Assembly: GCF_003287455.1 (NCBI RefSeq)
Contig: NZ_PRLC01000019.1
Coordinates: 1-51,454 of the forward strand
Length of the DNA stretch: 51,454 nucleotides
Reading direction: 5' to 3'
Origin: Faecalibacterium hattorii
GTDB taxonomy: Bacteria > Bacillota > Clostridia > Oscillospirales > Ruminococcaceae
The translations under genes were made by a program, and so were the position numbers. The notes below the pieces were generated by a model, which was not told the origin of the DNA, ran no database searches, and worked only from the letters and a program-made list of their open reading frames with translations. Numbering within the stretch: position 1 is the stretch's first letter; each line of letters begins with the position of its first letter. Shown here piece by piece: positions 1 through 8,845 of the stretch.

Positions 1-76
1 GTGCGGTGAAAGCTGCACGCACGGTGTGGAGCCGGGGAAAAGTTGGAGATCATATCAAAGACTTACCTATGGCTAT
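1..76 (+). mobile_element. 3' end of a group II intron (domains V and VI)
   Basis: The first ~30 bases read as the 3' two thirds of a bacterial group II intron domain V: a G-rich stem, a GAAA-type turn near 7-11 and the returning strand ending near 29. A domain VI-like segment follows and ends at CTTACCTATGGCTAT, typical of the 3' end of such introns. The downstream frame resumes the coding sequence of a Maff2-family protein, as expected for a 3' exon. The intron body and its reverse transcriptase must lie upstream of the window. The exact 3' splice site (about 76) is inferred from where the protein frame resumes. Confidence 0.72.
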
Positions 77-177
77 CCGGCTCCAAGTCTCAGGGCATGA
101 AGCAGCTCATGGCTGGCGGCGGTGTCGCTCTGGTGGGCATCACCCTCATTCCTCTGCTGTCTGGTCTGTTCGGCTAA
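77..177 (+). CDS. Maff2-family small membrane protein, 3' exon (interrupted gene)
   Basis: From the inferred splice point the frame reads (P)GSKSQGMKQLMAGGGVA and so on, and ends in a hydrophobic segment and TAA at 175-177. This matches the C-terminal half of the Maff2 family, short membrane proteins found just upstream of the TrbL-like gene in Tn1549-type elements. The N-terminal half is absent from the sequence directly upstream, which is intron-like and carries an in-frame stop at 7-9. The protein therefore depends on intron splicing or is inactive. Confidence 0.65.
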
Positions 178-184
178 GAGCCGC

Positions 185-209
185 AGGCGGGTTTTCCCGC
201 CTGTACATA
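185..209 (+). repeat. Hairpin followed by GTACATA, copy 1
   Basis: AGGCGGG (185-191) pairs with CCCGCCT (196-202) around a TTTT loop, followed directly by GTACATA at 203-209. There is no T-run, so it is not a classical terminator. It sits just after the Maff2 stop. Three other copies of the hairpin plus GTACATA arrangement occur in the transfer region (6709, 10455, 19645), with different stem sequences. Confidence 0.55.
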
Positions 210-305
210 CGCAATCGCTCTATCTTTGCTGTGGATAACAGCCCTTTATCATAAGGAGCGCATTGCGGTACGAATCTCCACCCATCAACGAAAGGCGGTG
301 CTATT

Positions 306-374
306 ATGCAGTTTTTGACCCACATTATTTTTCTCTTGAATCTGCTCAAGACCCTTATCAACCATTTCAGCTAA
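306..374 (+). CDS. Possible 22-residue hydrophobic peptide
   Basis: ATG at 306 follows GAAAGGCGG at a plausible ribosome-binding distance. It opens a frame for MQFLTHIIFLLNLLKTLINH plus two residues, ending 13 bases before the TrbL-like start. The peptide is almost wholly hydrophobic and could be one membrane helix, or a leader coupled to translation of the next gene. I recognise no family. The case rests only on the start context and position. Confidence 0.25.
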   Translation: MQFLTHIIFLLNLLKTLINHFS

Positions 375-387
375 GGACGGTGACTGA

Positions 388-1254
388 ATGGAAACCGTTC
401 TCAAAGCCATTGCCGACTGGATCAAAGGAATCCTGACGGCAGGCATTATGTCCAATCTTTCCGGCCTGTTCGATGATGTGAACACGCAGGTCGGCAATAT
501 CGCCCAGCAGGTGGGCACCAAGCCTTCCAGCTTTGAGCCGAGAGTGTTCGCTATGATCGAAGCCCTCTCCCGGAACGTGGTGTTGCCCATTGCGGGCATC
601 ATCCTGACCTTCATCGCCTGTTATGAGCTGATCGAGATGATTACCCAGCACAACAACATGGCGCAGTTTGAGCCTGCTCTCATCATGCGCTGGATCTTTA
701 AGACCGCCATTTCGGTCTGGCTCATCAGCAATACTTTTGACATCGTGATGGCGGTGTTCGACGTCACCCAGAAGGTGGTGTCCGATTCCAGCGGCATCAT
801 CGCCGGAAATACCCGTGTCAACGACATTGGCTTGTCGATGCTGGAAGCCAGCCTGATGCAGATGGACGTAGGACCCCTGTTCGGGCTGTTCCTGCAAAGT
901 TTCTTCATCGGCATCACCATGCGGATCTTGAGCATCATTATTTTTGTCATCGTGTACGGAAGAATGATTGAGATATATTGCATGGTGAGCCTTGCACCCA
1001 TTCCCATGGCAACATGGGGCAACCACGAGCAGTCGCACATGGGGCAGAACTACCTGAAATGCCTGTTTGCGCTGGGCTTTCAAGGCTTTCTCATCCTCAT
1101 CTGCGTGGCGATTTACGCCGTACTGATCCAGAGCGTGGCGATTTCCGGGGATGCCATCAACTCCATTTGGAGCATTGTGGGCTACACCGTTTTGCTCTGT
1201 TTCAGCCTGTTTAAGACCAGCTCCGTGACAAAATCCGTCCTCGGAACGCATTAA
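388..1254 (+). CDS. TrbL/VirB6-like conjugal transfer membrane protein
   Basis: A 288-residue polytopic membrane protein with about five or six hydrophobic segments (for example around residues 65-85, 110-130, 170-200 and 225-275). It resembles the TrbL/VirB6-type inner-membrane channel subunit of Gram-positive type IV secretion systems. It sits between the Maff2 gene and PrgI, its usual place in Tn1549-type elements. The start is supported by AAGGACGG upstream of ATG 388. It should form part of the DNA translocation channel. The family call rests on topology and synteny more than on a single motif. Confidence 0.8.
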   Translation: METVLKAIADWIKGILTAGIMSNLSGLFDDVNTQVGNIAQQVGTKPSSFEPRVFAMIEALSRNVVLPIAGIILTFIACYELIEMITQHNNMAQFEPALIMRWIFKTAISVWLISNTFDIVMAVFDVTQKVVSDSSGIIAGNTRVNDIGLSMLEASLMQMDVGPLFGLFLQSFFIGITMRILSIIIFVIVYGRMIEIYCMVSLAPIPMATWGNHEQSHMGQNYLKCLFALGFQGFLILICVAIYAVLIQSVAISGDAINSIWSIVGYTVLLCFSLFKTSSVTKSVLGTH

Positions 1255-1267
1255 AGGAGGTGCTTTA

Positions 1268-1630
1268 TTGGCTGCGTATATTTCCGTTCCCCGTGACCTG
1301 ACGAAAGTAAAATCGAAGGTCGCGTTCAACCTGACGAAACGGCAACTGCTTTGTTTCGGCACGGCGGCACTGATTGGAGTGCCGCTGTTTTTCGTTCTCC
1401 GGGATTCCGGCGGCAACACAGCCGCCACCCTTGGCATGATGGCCGTTATGCTGCCTGCATTTTTTCTGGGTATGTACGAGAAAAATGGTCAGCCGCTGGA
1501 AAAACTGCTGTCGCACTATGTTCAGGCGCGATTCTTGCGCCCGAAGATTCGACCTTATAAGACCAACAACTACTATGCGATTTTGATGAGAGGAGGGTCA
1601 GCCAATGCCGTTTTGGAAAAAGACCGATAA
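1268..1630 (+). CDS. PrgI-family conjugation protein
   Basis: A 120-residue protein starting at TTG (1268) behind a strong AAAGGAGG. The N-terminus reads AAYISVPRDLTKVKSKVAFN, typical of PrgI-family proteins. Two closely spaced hydrophobic segments follow (about residues 28-60), then a basic C-terminus. PrgI proteins are VirB3-like partners of the VirB4 ATPase. The 3' end overlaps the VirB4 start by 26 bases, which suggests translational coupling. Confidence 0.82.
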   Translation: MAAYISVPRDLTKVKSKVAFNLTKRQLLCFGTAALIGVPLFFVLRDSGGNTAATLGMMAVMLPAFFLGMYEKNGQPLEKLLSHYVQARFLRPKIRPYKTNNYYAILMRGGSANAVLEKDR

Positions 1631-3974
1631 GGGCGGCAAGAAAAAGCCGCCGAAGTCTGCTGTTCCCCGGACAGCACAGCAGTCCATCCCCATGCAGCGG
1701 ATGTTCGAGGATGGCACTTGCCGGGTGAAGCCGAACTATTATACTCGGACGATTGCCTATCAGGATATCAATTATCAGTTGGCGCAGCAGGAGGATAAGA
1801 CTGCGATTTTTGAGGAATGGTGTTCATTCCTCAATTTTTTCGACAGTTCCATCAAGTTTGAACTGTCCTTTGTGAACATGGCAACCGACAGCACCGAGTT
1901 TGAAAAGAGCATCCGTATCCCGTACCAGCGGGATGGTTTTGACGATGTGCGCGCCGAGTATTCCCAGATGCTGCGCCAGCAGCTTGCCAAGGGCAATAAT
2001 GGTCTGACCAAGACCAAATTCATCACCTTTGGCGTGGAGGGCGAGAGCATGGCGCAGGTCAAGCCGCGGCTTGACCACATCCAGAACGATCTGCTGAACA
2101 ACTTCCATCGGCTGGGGGTGCGGGCAAAGCCCCTGAACGGTGCCCAGCGGCTGAAACTCATGCACGATATGTTCAACATGGACGGTGCCAGCAAGTTTCA
2201 CTTTGACTGGAAAGACCTTGTGAAAAGCGGCCTTTCGGTGAAGGATGCCATTGCGCCCACCGCCTTTGCCTTCAAGAACTCCCGGGCGTTCCAGATGGGC
2301 GGCATCTTCGGGGCGGTCAGCTTCCTGAATATTACGGCTTCTGACCTGAGCGACCAGCTGCTGAAGGATTTTCTGGACATGGATTCCAGCCAGATCGTCA
2401 CCATGCACATCCAGTCTGTTGACCAGAACCGTGCTATTAAGACCGTGAAGCGCACCATCACGGAACTGGATCGCAGCAAGATCGAGGAGCAGAAAAAGGC
2501 AATCCGCGCCGGGTATGATATCGACATCATTCCGTCGGATTTGGCAACCTACGGCAGAGATGCAAAAGCTCTGCTGAAAGAATTGCAGAGCCAGAACGAG
2601 CGAATGTTCCTCGTCACTTTTCTGGTGCTGAACACTGGACGCACAGAGCAGGAACTGGAAAACAACGTTTTTCAGGCATCCAGCATTGCACAGAAGCACA
2701 ACTGCAACCTGTGCCGCCTTGACTTTCAGCAGGAGCAGGGGCTGATGAGCAGCCTGCCGCTGGCAGACTGTCAGATCGAGATCCAGCGCGGTCTGACCAC
2801 CAGCAGCACGGCAATCTTTGTGCCGTTTACCACACAGGAGTTGTTCGACAATGGCAAGGAAAGCCTGTATTATGGCCTGAATGCCCTGTCCAACAACCTG
2901 ATCATGGTGGACCGGAAGAAGCTGAAGAACCCCAATGGCCTGATTTTGGGTACTCCCGGCTCCGGCAAAAGTTTCTCAGCAAAGCGTGAAATTGCCAATG
3001 CGTTTCTGGTGACGGACGATGATATTATCATCAACGACCCCGAAGGCGAATACTCGCCGCTGGTGAATCGTTTGAAGGGTCAGGTCATCAAAATTTCGCC
3101 CAACAGTACCCAGTTCATCAATCCCATGGACATTAACGCTAACTATTCGGAGGAAGATAATCCGCTTTCCCTGAAAGCTGACTTTATTCTTTCTTTGTGT
3201 GAACTGGTGGTGGGCGGCAAAGAAGGGCTGCTGCCGGTGGAGAAAACAGTCATCGACCGCTGTGTGCATCTGATCTACCGCAAATATTTTGCGGACCCCT
3301 GCCCGGAGAATATGCCCATCATTGAGGATTTGTACAACGCCCTGCTCCAACAGGACGAGAAAGAAGCCCACCATGTTGCCACCGCACTGGAAATCTACGT
3401 CAAGGGTAGTCTGAACCTGTTCAACCACCGCACGAATGTGAACGTCAATAACCGCATCGTCTGCTATGACATCAAGGAGCTGGGCAAGCAGATGAAGAAA
3501 CTCGGTATGCTCATTGTGCAGGATCAGGTCTGGGGGCGTGTCACGGCAAACCGCAGCAGCGGAAAGTCCACACGGTATTATATGGACGAGATGCACCTGC
3601 TTCTGAAAGAGGAGCAGACTGCGGCGTATTCCGTGGAGATCTGGAAGCGTTTCCGCAAGTGGGGCGGTATTCCCACAGGGCTGACCCAGAACGTGAAAGA
3701 CCTGCTTTCTTCCCGTGAGGTCGAGAATATTTTTGAAAATTCGGACATGATCATCATGCTGAATCAGGCGGCGGGAGACCGGCAAATTCTCGCAAAGCAG
3801 CTCAATATTTCGCCCCATCAGCTTTCCTATGTGACCCACTCCGGCGAGGGCGAAGGGCTGCTGTTTTTCGGAAATGTCATTCTGCCGTTTGTGGACCGTT
3901 TCCCCACCGATCTGGAACTCTACCGCATTATGACCACCAAGTTGGGTGAAGTCTCGGAGGGCGCACAGAAATGA
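1605..3974 (+). CDS. VirB4/TraE-like conjugation ATPase
   Basis: A 789-residue cytoplasmic ATPase that energises the type IV secretion channel. Walker A GTPGSGKS lies near residue 449 and a Walker B-like acidic segment (YYMDEMHLLL) near residue 660. A QNVKDLL segment with the expected arginine-rich surroundings follows. Length and order match the VirB4 family. The frame overlaps PrgI upstream and the NlpC/P60 gene downstream (ATGA at 3971), so the three are co-translated. No frameshift or missing motif was seen. Confidence 0.93.
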   Translation: MPFWKKTDKGGKKKPPKSAVPRTAQQSIPMQRMFEDGTCRVKPNYYTRTIAYQDINYQLAQQEDKTAIFEEWCSFLNFFDSSIKFELSFVNMATDSTEFEKSIRIPYQRDGFDDVRAEYSQMLRQQLAKGNNGLTKTKFITFGVEGESMAQVKPRLDHIQNDLLNNFHRLGVRAKPLNGAQRLKLMHDMFNMDGASKFHFDWKDLVKSGLSVKDAIAPTAFAFKNSRAFQMGGIFGAVSFLNITASDLSDQLLKDFLDMDSSQIVTMHIQSVDQNRAIKTVKRTITELDRSKIEEQKKAIRAGYDIDIIPSDLATYGRDAKALLKELQSQNERMFLVTFLVLNTGRTEQELENNVFQASSIAQKHNCNLCRLDFQQEQGLMSSLPLADCQIEIQRGLTTSSTAIFVPFTTQELFDNGKESLYYGLNALSNNLIMVDRKKLKNPNGLILGTPGSGKSFSAKREIANAFLVTDDDIIINDPEGEYSPLVNRLKGQVIKISPNSTQFINPMDINANYSEEDNPLSLKADFILSLCELVVGGKEGLLPVEKTVIDRCVHLIYRKYFADPCPENMPIIEDLYNALLQQDEKEAHHVATALEIYVKGSLNLFNHRTNVNVNNRIVCYDIKELGKQMKKLGMLIVQDQVWGRVTANRSSGKSTRYYMDEMHLLLKEEQTAAYSVEIWKRFRKWGGIPTGLTQNVKDLLSSREVENIFENSDMIIMLNQAAGDRQILAKQLNISPHQLSYVTHSGEGEGLLFFGNVILPFVDRFPTDLELYRIMTTKLGEVSEGAQK

Positions 3975-5704
3975 GCGAACCGAAGCTGAACATCAAAGAA
4001 GAGTCGTCCGCAAAAAAGACCCGTTCTCCCCCGAAGAAAACCAAGGTGGAGCAGTCGGTGCCCAGAAAGAAGAAACTGAAAACCGATGCAGAAAAGACCG
4101 CCGAAAGAAACCAGCACCTGCGGTTCGGCAAGGCGGAACTGACCCCGGACGAACTGAGCCGGTTGAGTAAGGCGCAGAAGCGGGAGATGTACGCCGCCCA
4201 TGCCGCTCGCTCTGCGGTGCACCGGGAGGTTGACCAATACGAGGATGACAATGTGGGCACACAGGCTCTGAGCGAGGGCGAAAAAGCGGCAGGAAATGTC
4301 CGTGATACTTCCAAAAGCCGCTATGCCCGGAAGCTCAAGAAGAAAGCCAAGATGCAGGGCAAAAAAGGCTCCAAAACCGCTAAATCTTCCGCATCGGAGC
4401 CGACTGCGGCACAAGATGCAGGCGCATCCGGCACCGGCGAGGGAGGCTCCAACTGGCTTTCACGCTGGAAACAGCGGCAAGAAATCCGGCAGAGCTATTA
4501 TGCCGCCGCCCGGTCGGGCACGGCAGCGCAGACCGCAGGCGGCAAGGCGGCATCCAATGGCGCATCTGCTGCCCGGTCCGGCGTAGAACAGGCAGTGGAG
4601 AAAGGCAAAACTGCCGTCAGCACCGCCGTAAAAGGGCTGATGAATGCCGCCAAGGGCAACGCACACGTTCTGGTGATCGTGGGCGTTTTTCTTTTGCTCA
4701 TCCTCATGGTGATGTCCGGCTTCTCGTCTTGCGGCATCCTCTTTTCCGGCGGCACACAGGTGTCCGGGCAGACCATGTACTCTGCCGAGGACAGGGACAT
4801 CCGGGGCGCAGAGCAGGACTACAAAAAGTTGGAAAAAGAGCTGGACAAAAAGATCAAGCGCACTCCCGCCGACCACCCCGGCTACAACGAGTATCAGTAC
4901 CACCTTGATCCCATCGAGCATGACCCATGGCAGCTGACTTCGTTCCTGACCACTTTGTATAACGATTACACCCGGTCGGAGGTGCAGGGCAAGTTGAAGG
5001 AGACTTTCAAAAAGCAGTACAAGCTGACCACATGGGTGGACGTGCAGATACGGTATAAGACCGTGTGGGTCATCAGCCCGGCAGGAATCCCGGTTCCCAC
5101 GCAGGTGCCCTATGAGTACCGCATCTTCCACACCAAGCTGGTCAATCGTGGCTTGGAGGTGGTCATCCGGGAAGAATTGGATGCTGACCAATGGAAACGG
5201 TACGAGATCTTTCAGGATACGTTGGGTGGCAGACCCTACCTGTTCAACGGCGGTCTGCCGCCCGGTGGCTCCGATGGCTCCGGCACACCGGGCATCGACT
5301 ATCAGGTTCCGGCAGAAGCCCTGACCGACAGCGAATTTGCCGCCATCTACAAGGAAGCCCAAAAGTATGTGGGCACATCCTACGTTTGGGGCGGCTCTAC
5401 CCCGGAAACCGGCTTTGATTGCAGCGGCTACGTCTGCTGGGTGTACAACCAGAACGGCTACGATGTGGGCAGAACGACCGCCAACGGCTTGTGGAATAAG
5501 AGCCAGCACATCAGCGAGGCCGAAGCAAAGCCCGGCGACCTTGTTTTCTTCGAGGGAACGTATGATACCCCCGGAAAAAGTCATGTGGGCATCTACCTCG
5601 GCAACGGCATGATGGTGTCCGCTGGCGATCCTATCAAGTACGCAAACATTCACTCGTCCTACTGGGAGAAGCATCTCGCAGGATTCGGACGGCTTTCAAA
5701 ATGA
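3971..5704 (+). CDS. Membrane-anchored NlpC/P60 cell-wall hydrolase (CD1108-type)
   Basis: A 577-residue protein. Residues 1-230 are lysine- and alanine-rich and probably cytoplasmic; one transmembrane helix lies at about 234-256. An extracellular region ends in an NlpC/P60 domain from about 450, with catalytic Cys in GFDCSGYVCW (about 482) and His in SHVGIYLG (about 536). It should open peptidoglycan locally during assembly of the mating channel, like VirB1/TcpG-type transfer hydrolases. The ATGA overlap with VirB4 fixes the start. Confidence 0.9.
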   Translation: MSEPKLNIKEESSAKKTRSPPKKTKVEQSVPRKKKLKTDAEKTAERNQHLRFGKAELTPDELSRLSKAQKREMYAAHAARSAVHREVDQYEDDNVGTQALSEGEKAAGNVRDTSKSRYARKLKKKAKMQGKKGSKTAKSSASEPTAAQDAGASGTGEGGSNWLSRWKQRQEIRQSYYAAARSGTAAQTAGGKAASNGASAARSGVEQAVEKGKTAVSTAVKGLMNAAKGNAHVLVIVGVFLLLILMVMSGFSSCGILFSGGTQVSGQTMYSAEDRDIRGAEQDYKKLEKELDKKIKRTPADHPGYNEYQYHLDPIEHDPWQLTSFLTTLYNDYTRSEVQGKLKETFKKQYKLTTWVDVQIRYKTVWVISPAGIPVPTQVPYEYRIFHTKLVNRGLEVVIREELDADQWKRYEIFQDTLGGRPYLFNGGLPPGGSDGSGTPGIDYQVPAEALTDSEFAAIYKEAQKYVGTSYVWGGSTPETGFDCSGYVCWVYNQNGYDVGRTTANGLWNKSQHISEAEAKPGDLVFFEGTYDTPGKSHVGIYLGNGMMVSAGDPIKYANIHSSYWEKHLAGFGRLSK

Positions 5705-5720
5705 AATGGAGGGTTCAACT

Positions 5721-5987
5721 ATGAGCGAAAAACTGGATAAGCTGCGGGCAACGCTCAAGAAAGAGCAGGAACGCCGCATCAAACTGAATAATCGTATCGA
5801 GATTCTGGAGCGGCGCATTCAGGAGGAGGATTCCGCCGAGGTCAACGAGATGGTGCGAACTGCAAAGGTTACGCCGGAACAGCTCGCCGCCCTGCTACGG
5901 CAGTCGGCTACCGCCACCCCGAACCCGGCTACGCTGTCTGCTGTGGGTGCAACTTTTGAGAAGGAGGTCGGTGCAGATGAAGATTAA
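5721..5987 (+). CDS. DUF4315-family protein
   Basis: An 88-residue, highly charged, probably coiled-coil protein (MSEKLDKLRATLKKEQERR at the start). It matches the small DUF4315 proteins encoded between the NlpC/P60 hydrolase and DUF4366 in these elements. ATG 5721 is preferred over an in-frame ATG at 5706 because GGAGGG at about 5707-5712 lies at the right distance. Its function is unknown. It overlaps the next gene by 11 bases. Confidence 0.8.
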   Translation: MSEKLDKLRATLKKEQERRIKLNNRIEILERRIQEEDSAEVNEMVRTAKVTPEQLAALLRQSATATPNPATLSAVGATFEKEVGADED

Positions 5988-6702
5988 GAAACTTGGGGCG
6001 ATGTTGGTATCGGCGGCACTGTGCGCTGGTATGGCGGCTCCTGCCTTTGCCTTTGAGGGCAAAGCCGCCCCCGTGGAGCAGCCGATTCTGCCGGAAGTGG
6101 TGGAGGAGGATGTTGTCACCATCACGGACGAAACCGCTGGTGCCCTGACCCCGGAGGGCAATCTGACGCTGGTGGACGACTACCACACCAACTATTCCGA
6201 TGGCAGCGGACAGCAGTTCATTACACTGGTGTCGAAGTCGGGTGCGACTTTCTATCTGGTGATTGACCGCAACGCCAAGGGGCAGCAGACCGTCCACTTT
6301 ATGAATCTTGTGGATGAAGCCGACCTGTTGGCTCTTATGGAGGAAGAAGATGCGGACGCTTATACCGCCGAAAAGGAAGCGGCGGCGCAGGCGGAACGGG
6401 ACAGGCTGAAATCCGAGGAAGAAGCCAAGAAAGCCGCCGAAGAAGCGGCAGCATCCGGCACGGAACAGCCCGAGGAAAATAAGGTCACAAAGATCGCATC
6501 GGGCTTTCTGGGTGTGGTCGTGCTGATTGCGCTGGCAGCAGGCGGCGGCTTCTATGCTTTCACAAAGCAGAAGCAGAAAAAGCAGGCCGAAAAAGAAGCC
6601 CTTGACCCCGATGCAAACTACACCGAGGACAAGGGCGATTTTGAGATTCCTGTGGAGGATGAGCCGGAAGAAGCCGGCGAGGAGGATACCGAACCCATCT
6701 GA
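5977..6702 (+). CDS. DUF4366-family secreted, membrane-anchored protein
   Basis: A 241-residue protein with a signal peptide (MKIKKLGAMLVSAALCAG, cleavage near AFA-FEG) and an extracellular domain of about 120 residues. A charged coiled-coil (YTAEKEAAAQAERDRLKSEE) and one membrane helix near residues 175-197 (GFLGVVVLIALAAGGGFYAF) follow, then an acidic tail. This is the DUF4366 architecture, usually encoded just before topoisomerase III in Tn1549-like ICEs. GAAGGAGG before ATG 5977 sets the start. It probably belongs to the surface side of the mating apparatus; its exact role is unknown. Confidence 0.82.
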   Translation: MKIKKLGAMLVSAALCAGMAAPAFAFEGKAAPVEQPILPEVVEEDVVTITDETAGALTPEGNLTLVDDYHTNYSDGSGQQFITLVSKSGATFYLVIDRNAKGQQTVHFMNLVDEADLLALMEEEDADAYTAEKEAAAQAERDRLKSEEEAKKAAEEAAASGTEQPEENKVTKIASGFLGVVVLIALAAGGGFYAFTKQKQKKQAEKEALDPDANYTEDKGDFEIPVEDEPEEAGEEDTEPI

Positions 6703-6708
6703 TTTTAA

Positions 6709-6732
6709 GGCGGCGTTTTGCCGCCGTACATA
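6709..6732 (+). repeat. Hairpin followed by GTACATA, copy 2
   Basis: GGCGGC (6709-6714) and GCCGCC (6720-6725) pair around GTTTT, then GTACATA occupies 6726-6732. It lies between the DUF4366 stop and the topoisomerase III ribosome-binding site. The layout matches copies 1, 3 and 4, with a different stem. Confidence 0.55.
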
Positions 6733-6763
6733 TCCAAATGAAAACAGATTGGAGGGAACGCTT

Positions 6764-8845
6764 ATTTCAATTCTAGTTGTAGCAGAAAAGCCATCTGTCG
6801 CTATGTCCTATGCAAAAGTCCTTGGCGCTACCAGCCGCAAAGACGGCTACTTTGAAGGCAATGGCTATCTGGTGAGCTGGTGTATTGGTCATTTAGTGGA
6901 GCTGGCTCCGCCCAATGTCTACGATGCCAAGTACGTTAAGTGGAGCATTGCAGATTTGCCCATCCTGCCGCAAAAGTGGCAGTATCTGGTGTCTGCCTCC
7001 ACCAAAAAGCAGTTTGGCAGTTTGCAAAAGCTGATGCACCGCCCGGATGTGGATAGCATCGTGAACAGCTGCGACGCAGGGCGCGAGGGAGAACTGATCT
7101 TCCGCTTGGTGTACCAGCAGACTGGCTGCAAAAAGCCCTTTTCACGCCTGTGGCTGTCCAGCATGGAGGAAAACGCTATCCGAGAGGGCTTTGTCCACCT
7201 CAAACCGTCAACTGAATACGATGCGCTGTACAATGCGGCACTCTGCCGGGAACGCGCCGACTGGATGGTCGGCATCAATGCGTCCCGGCTTTTTTCGTGC
7301 CTGTACAACCAGTCCTTGGCGGTGGGGCGTGTTATGACCCCGGTGCTTGCTATGACCGTAGTGCGGGAAGCAGCCATTGCCGCATTTGTGCCGGAGAAGT
7401 TCTACACGGTGGATCTGGAACTGACCAGTGGCTGCACGGCATCCAGCCGCCGCATTCCCGAAAAAACCGTTGCAGAAAACCTGCTGGAAGCCTGCCGAAA
7501 GGAGATGGTAGCAACGATCCAGCGCATCACCTGCAAGGAAAAGTCCGAGAATCCACCACCGCTGTACGATCTGACCACCCTTCAGCGGGATGCTAACCGC
7601 TTGCTGGGGTACAGCGCACAGCAGACGCTGGACTATGTGCAGAGCCTGTATGAGAAGAAACTTACCACTTATCCCCGAACTGATAGCTGCTATATCACCG
7701 ACGATGACGAGGAAATGCTGGAGGAACTGACCGAGGAGTTGGAAGGTTTTCTCGACATTGCCCCGGAAGATGTGGACGAGGCTGTGCCCCGGACACGGCG
7801 CACCGTCAACAGGGAAAAAGTCACCGACCACCACGCCATTCTGCCCACTCGCAGTATGCTGCAAGCCGATCTGGACGCATTGCCCAAGGGGGAGCAGAAT
7901 GTCCTGAAGCTCATCATCGCCCGGACGCTGATGGCGGTGAGCAAGCCCTTCCGGTATCTGGAAACCCTGCTGACCACCGAATGTGCCGGGGAGGAATTTA
8001 CCGCCAAGGGAAAGGATATTTTGGAAGAAGGCTGGAAAGCGGTGGAGCGCAAGGTGCTGGCAGACATCCTGAACCGGAAGCAAGAACTCACCGCCCTGCC
8101 CAATGCAGCGGAAAACGAGTGCGGCATCCTCAACGCCGAACTGAAGGAGGGGCAGACGTCCCCGCCGAAGCATTTTACCGAGGACACCCTGCTGCACGCT
8201 ATGGAAACCGCCAGTGCGGATAGTATGCCGGAGGGCGTAGAACGTCAGGGTATCGGTACTCCGGCAACCAGAGCCGCCACCATTGAAAAACTGGTGCAGA
8301 AGGGTTTTCTGGAGCGCAAGGGCAACAAGAAAACCAAGGTGCTGCTGCCCACGGATAAGGGAAAAGCCCTCATCACTGTGATGCCCGAAGAAATCCAATC
8401 CCCGGAAATGACCGCCGATTGGGAAACAAAGCTGCTGCAAATCGAACGTGGCGAAATGGAGCCGAGCGAATTTATGACCGAGATCAATACGATGATTACC
8501 GAACTGGTAAAGAACACGGAAATGAAAAAAGGAGCGAATGCACTTATGAAAAGCAAGATTATTGGTGTCTGCCCGAACTGTGGTAAGCCTGTCGTGGAGC
8601 GTGAAAAAGGCTGGTTCTGCGAGAACCGGGAGTGCCGTTTTGTCCTGTGGAAGGACAATGCGTTCTTTAAGCGTCTGGGCAAGCGGCTGGACGCTCATGT
8701 GGCGGACAAGCTGCTGCGGGATGGTCGTGTCCGCTTGAAGGACTGCAAGAGTGCCAAGGGCAAGACCTACAATGCCACCGTGCTGCTGTCCTGTGAAGCC
8801 GATGGCCGCAGCAAGTTTTCCCTGGAATTTGAAGGTGGGTGCTGA
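6764..8845 (+). CDS. topB: DNA topoisomerase III (type IA), conjugation-associated
   Basis: About 693 residues. The N-terminal Toprim domain begins ISILVVAEKPSVAMSYAKVL, with DAGREGE at about residue 108. The type IA active-site region has TTYPRTDS with the catalytic tyrosine at about residue 304. The C-terminus carries a four-cysteine zinc-ribbon (CPNCGKP through CENRECRF). Such enzymes resolve DNA during ICE transfer. The start is unusual: GGAGGG at 6751-6756 is best spaced for an ATT codon at 6764. An in-frame TTG at 6749 has no evident ribosome-binding site, and no ATG lies near. The stop overlaps the next start (TGATG). Confidence 0.9.
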   Translation: MSILVVAEKPSVAMSYAKVLGATSRKDGYFEGNGYLVSWCIGHLVELAPPNVYDAKYVKWSIADLPILPQKWQYLVSASTKKQFGSLQKLMHRPDVDSIVNSCDAGREGELIFRLVYQQTGCKKPFSRLWLSSMEENAIREGFVHLKPSTEYDALYNAALCRERADWMVGINASRLFSCLYNQSLAVGRVMTPVLAMTVVREAAIAAFVPEKFYTVDLELTSGCTASSRRIPEKTVAENLLEACRKEMVATIQRITCKEKSENPPPLYDLTTLQRDANRLLGYSAQQTLDYVQSLYEKKLTTYPRTDSCYITDDDEEMLEELTEELEGFLDIAPEDVDEAVPRTRRTVNREKVTDHHAILPTRSMLQADLDALPKGEQNVLKLIIARTLMAVSKPFRYLETLLTTECAGEEFTAKGKDILEEGWKAVERKVLADILNRKQELTALPNAAENECGILNAELKEGQTSPPKHFTEDTLLHAMETASADSMPEGVERQGIGTPATRAATIEKLVQKGFLERKGNKKTKVLLPTDKGKALITVMPEEIQSPEMTADWETKLLQIERGEMEPSEFMTEINTMITELVKNTEMKKGANALMKSKIIGVCPNCGKPVVEREKGWFCENRECRFVLWKDNAFFKRLGKRLDAHVADKLLRDGRVRLKDCKSAKGKTYNATVLLSCEADGRSKFSLEFEGGC

